From assembly GCF_021271205.1 (NCBI RefSeq), contig NZ_JAIWKS010000017.1, forward strand, positions 1-62,529: a stretch of DNA of 62,529 nucleotides, read 5' to 3'. This document shows, in pieces, positions 60,701 to 62,529 of the stretch; position 1 is the stretch's first letter; every line of letters starts with the position of its first letter. Source of the stretch: Pseudomonas uvaldensis. GTDB lineage: Bacteria; Pseudomonadota; Gammaproteobacteria; Pseudomonadales; Pseudomonadaceae. Made by a program: the position numbers and the translations under genes. Under the pieces are notes generated by a model. That model was not told the origin of the DNA and ran no database searches. It saw only the letters and a program-made list of their open reading frames with translations.

Positions 60701-62529
60701 AGCTGGAGCCGTCGGTCACCGTCACGGTGATGATGCGTGGCACGGTGCTCGGATCATCGCTGTTGTTGATGAAGGTGATGTTCTTGATCTGCTGCATGTA
60801 GTCAGCCAGCGTCGCATTACCCGACAGTGTCAGGGTGACCGTGCCATTGGTGCTGTTGGCGTTGATGCTGATGCCATTGACGCTGTTGCCCAGGTTCAGC
60901 GCATCGCCGGGCTGACGGTTGGTCAGCACGATGGTGGCGCCGGTCAGCATGGTGCTGTCCGGGTCGGTGATTTTCAGGTCGGTGTCGGCGATCGACACAC
61001 CAGGGCCAGGGGTGCCTTCGGTGAAGGTCACTTGGTAATCGGCGCCGGTCTTGCCGCTGGAGTTGTTGGCGTCCAGGTCGAGCACCGGGGCCGCGTCGTT
61101 GTCGATGATCGACGTGCTGACGCTGCCATTGGTGCCGCTGACGGCCAGGTGCTCGAAATTGCCGCCGGTGGCCGAGTCGATCTTGACCACAAAGTTTTCC
61201 GTACCTTCGGTGATCTTGTCGTCCAGCGTCGCCACGTTGAAGGTGGCGCTGGTGGCGTTGGCCGGGATCTTCACGGTATAGACGCCAGTGAAATCCGTGC
61301 CGTCGGCGGCAGTGCCACTGTAGACGATCTTGACTGTCACCTCGGTCTGCGCCGGGTTCGTCAGGTTGACGGTATAGGTAGCGGTCTGGCCTTCAGTGAC
61401 CGATGTGCTGCCGCTGATGCTGACGGTGGTGCTGTCGACGGTATCGGTAACAGTGGTAACTGCTGGGGCAGTGCTTGGCACCAGGTGCTCGAAGTTGCCG
61501 CCCGTAGCATTCTGGATCGTCGCCTGGACACTGCCGGCGTCTTTGTAGACGTCGTCCTTCGGTGCGTCGACGGTGACGGTACCGATGGTTTTGCCGGCGT
61601 CGATGGTGATCACTGCGCCGTTGCTCAGGGTCACGGTCACTGGTGAACCGGCTGCATTGGTCAGGGTCGCGGTGTAGGTGATCTGACCGCCCTCGGCAAC
61701 CGAACCGGTGGCGCTCAGGCTCAGGCCGGTGGTGTCCTGGGTATCGGTGACGGTGGTATCAGCCGTTTTGCCGTCAATGGCGAGATGCTCGTAATTACCG
61801 CCTTTCGCGTCGTCGATCTTGACGCTCAGGTTGTCGCCGCCCGCGAGGGCGTCGTTTGGCGCGGTGAAGTTCACGGTGCCGGAGCTTGCGCCCACCGGGA
61901 TGGTGATGGTCTGGCCGTTCGACAGGGTGACTACCAATGGAGCGCCGGTAACCGGTGCGTCCACCGAAGCGGTGTAGACGACGGTGCCGCCTTCAGCGAC
62001 GTTCGACGTAGCGGTCAGGCTCACGGTCGAGGTATCGACGGTGTCGGTGACATCGGTGACAGCCGGTGTGGTACTCGGCACCAGATGTTCGAAGTTACCG
62101 CCCGTGGCGTTGTCGATGGTGACTTCGACTTTGCCGGCGTCTTTGTAAACGTCGTCCTTTGGTGCGTCGACGGTGACGGTGCCGGTGGTTTTGCCGGCGT
62201 CGATGGTGATCACTGCACCGTTGCTCAGGGTCACGGTCACTGGTGAACCGGCTGCATTGGTCAGGGTCGCGGTGTAGGTGATCTGACCGCCTTCGGCAAC
62301 CGAACCGGTGGCGCTCAGGCTCAGGCCGGTAGTGTCCGCCGAATCGGTGATCGTGGTGACCGCAGGCGTGGTGCTCGGCACCAGATTCTCGAAGTTGCCG
62401 CCGGTTGCGCCAGTGATCGTAGTGCTGACAGTGCTGCCGTTGTTGTAAACGTCGTTGGCTGGGGTGTCGACGTTAATGGAACCGGTGGTCTGGCCGGCAG
62501 CGATAGTGATGACCGAGCCATTGCTCAAA
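57717..62529 (-). CDS. lapA: LapA-like giant RTX adhesin, C-terminal 1.6 kresidues (partial)
   Basis: The gene enters from the right edge and its N-terminus, with the LapG cleavage site and retention module, is outside the window. The visible 1603 residues begin with about five 100-residue beta repeats (TGLSLSATGSVAEGGQITYT, VTVTLSNGAVITID) of the Calx-beta/Big type. A cadherin-like and a PA14-like region (GKTYTFSGTADDSLLVTIGG) follow, then a VWA domain with MIDAS DSSGSMSES. A RTX calcium-binding array (GGAGNDIIFGQGGNDLLDGG and onward) and a type I secretion tail end the protein. This is the LapA layout. Neighbouring lapG and lapD support it. Confidence 0.93.
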   Translation of the reverse strand, partial: LSNGSVITIAAGQTTGSINVDTPANDVYNNGSTVSTTITGATGGNFENLVPSTTPAVTTITDSADTTGLSLSATGSVAEGGQITYTATLTNAAGSPVTVTLSNGAVITIDAGKTTGTVTVDAPKDDVYKDAGKVEVTIDNATGGNFEHLVPSTTPAVTDVTDTVDTSTVSLTATSNVAEGGTVVYTASVDAPVTGAPLVVTLSNGQTITIPVGASSGTVNFTAPNDALAGGDNLSVKIDDAKGGNYEHLAIDGKTADTTVTDTQDTTGLSLSATGSVAEGGQITYTATLTNAAGSPVTVTLSNGAVITIDAGKTIGTVTVDAPKDDVYKDAGSVQATIQNATGGNFEHLVPSTAPAVTTVTDTVDSTTVSISGSTSVTEGQTATYTVNLTNPAQTEVTVKIVYSGTAADGTDFTGVYTVKIPANATSATFNVATLDDKITEGTENFVVKIDSATGGNFEHLAVSGTNGSVSTSIIDNDAAPVLDLDANNSSGKTGADYQVTFTEGTPGPGVSIADTDLKITDPDSTMLTGATIVLTNRQPGDALNLGNSVNGISINANSTNGTVTLTLSGNATLADYMQQIKNITFINNSDDPSTVPRIITVTVTDGSSYSNTATTTVNVVGVNDAPVAAGGSVTGTEDTSLVLGWSSFGVSDVDSASANLGVKITGLPSDGKLQYLDGTTWKDVTNNQTFTKADIDGGKLRFTPDVNESGANGNPSGVGDQKSDYAQIQFQPTDGQTLGNTGTVKIDITPVADAPTLNVAGNNVTSTGLVKEVWTNLSGLGTDGSGAPSGTLKSVIDSAGTPNSSTTVTNVQSDSNVNVGTASKTSGLIFLEAGKTYTFSGTADDSLLVTIGGKDVASATWGAGGKLNGSFTPTTSGYYTLDIYHHNQSGPGSYDVNLSVNGSTPVDLNSAGVPLYTGVTDLVNAGVTVSDLHGTNGEGYYDGFKLNEGAEGGSVNLSKITTALTDTDGSESLSVKIGGMPQGSVLSDGAGHTATVGANGEASVTGWNLGSLKLTPPSYFNGQINLTVTSTSTEALGGSAVTTAQIPVTVHPAVYNAATATSGSDNFTGTDGNDVIVADIGGLTVVPGVNYNIAFMVDSSGSMSESSLTAAKNSLTSVFNTLKQSMGNNSGTVNIFLADFDRQVNKTVSVNLKDPNALTLLKNVLDSMVSGGGTNYEDVFKTTANWFKSTEATSNTGAKNLTYFITDGQPTFYQAGEQTNPDLYNGVKLDSLITTTNYKLGQTFSADLDSTHRVQVDESGNVSLLTWKKSWGGYWSEESLGTLRAQGDGTYELSYRDGTGSSTDSTTTSNSLSAFALLSSVSGVEAIGLNKDVTLTDLKPYDSDGKPQTNIDPKDLANSIIGHTEATLPGSDTVNGADGNDILFGDLVSFNGIAGEGYQAIQSFVAQQSGVDVSKVTTANVHQYITEHYTAFDVSGAHDGNDTLLGGAGNDIIFGQGGNDLLDGGKGNDILLGGSGNDILIGGKGNDTLIGGLGGDTFVWKAGDTGTDVIKDFKAADGDRIDLRDLLQGETGSTIDHFLKITTVDGVSSLQVSTTGQFNAANGAPATPDVTIKLEGNNWSNVNLNTLIAGSDPTIKVDHNNS
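61430..62345 (-). repeat. Near-identical tandem coding repeats, 600-bp period
   Basis: Segments such as GGTCGCGGTGTAGGTGATCT recur at about 61667 and 62267, exactly 600 bp apart, with long flanking identity. That equals two 100-residue adhesin repeats (an A-B unit). Such DNA can recombine and change repeat number. Confidence 0.85.

Noticed and set aside
61430..62345. A CRISPR-like repeat array
   Set aside because: The repeats are long, coding and in frame, with no short unique spacers and no cas genes.

Overview
The window is about 62.5 kb of high-GC chromosome, densely coded on both strands. It fits a fluorescent-group Pseudomonas. The signs are pgaABCD, a lapG-lapD-lapA adhesion locus, an oscA-sbp-cysTWA sulfate locus, an mgo/pvf-type signalling operon, and many REP/REPIN hairpins with a GTGGGAGCGGGCTTGCTCGC-like core. 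The mgo operon with oscA is compatible with the P. corrugata/brassicacearum part of the group, but species cannot be settled from reading alone. All gene calls come from reading translations, motifs and start signals by eye; no search was run.

Layout. 1-9.1 kb: a terminator, a small membrane protein, a YdgA-like protein and the PNAG exopolysaccharide operon pgaABCD. 9.1-15.1 kb: a Rieske-FAD reductase, a PEBP-family protein, a 57-residue ORF, an MHS-type MFS carrier, and a divergent LysR/dehydrogenase pair. 15.2-19.1 kb: a lipoprotein, a VWA lipoprotein, an ECF sigma/anti-sigma pair and tRNA-Arg(CCG). 19.4-28.1 kb: gabD, gabT, a receiver-HDOD protein, a PAS-GGDEF protein, a fatty-acid desaturase and a PAS-GGDEF-EAL protein. 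28.2-32.5 kb: the sulfate uptake locus. 32.8-36.9 kb: a three-gene dehydrogenase operon (c-type cytochrome, small subunit, GMC flavoprotein) whose flavoprotein ends in a LecA-like domain. 37-40.6 kb: an Mpo1-like protein, a Crp/Fnr regulator and an AraC/desaturase divergent pair. 40.7-44.8 kb: a TonB siderophore receptor with FecR/FecI-type regulators and a candidate Fur box. 45-46.9 kb: an amino-acid-type chemoreceptor. 47.1-52.9 kb: mgoBCAD, predicted to make a small diffusible signal. 53.5-62.5 kb: a GntR regulator, lapG, lapD, a small conserved protein, and the C-terminal 1.6 kresidues of a LapA-like giant adhesin that runs off the right edge.

Themes. Biofilm and c-di-GMP functions are over-represented: PNAG synthesis, adhesin retention by LapD/LapG, and two active-looking c-di-GMP enzymes. 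Nutrient and redox functions fill the middle. REP elements lie in most intergenic gaps and have also entered coding sequence three times: they form the C-terminus of PgaD, an in-frame insert in the MgoA adenylation domain, and the stop codon of mgoD. The most unusual locus is the GMC dehydrogenase with a lectin-like tail and no visible export signal, encoded beside an exported cytochrome.
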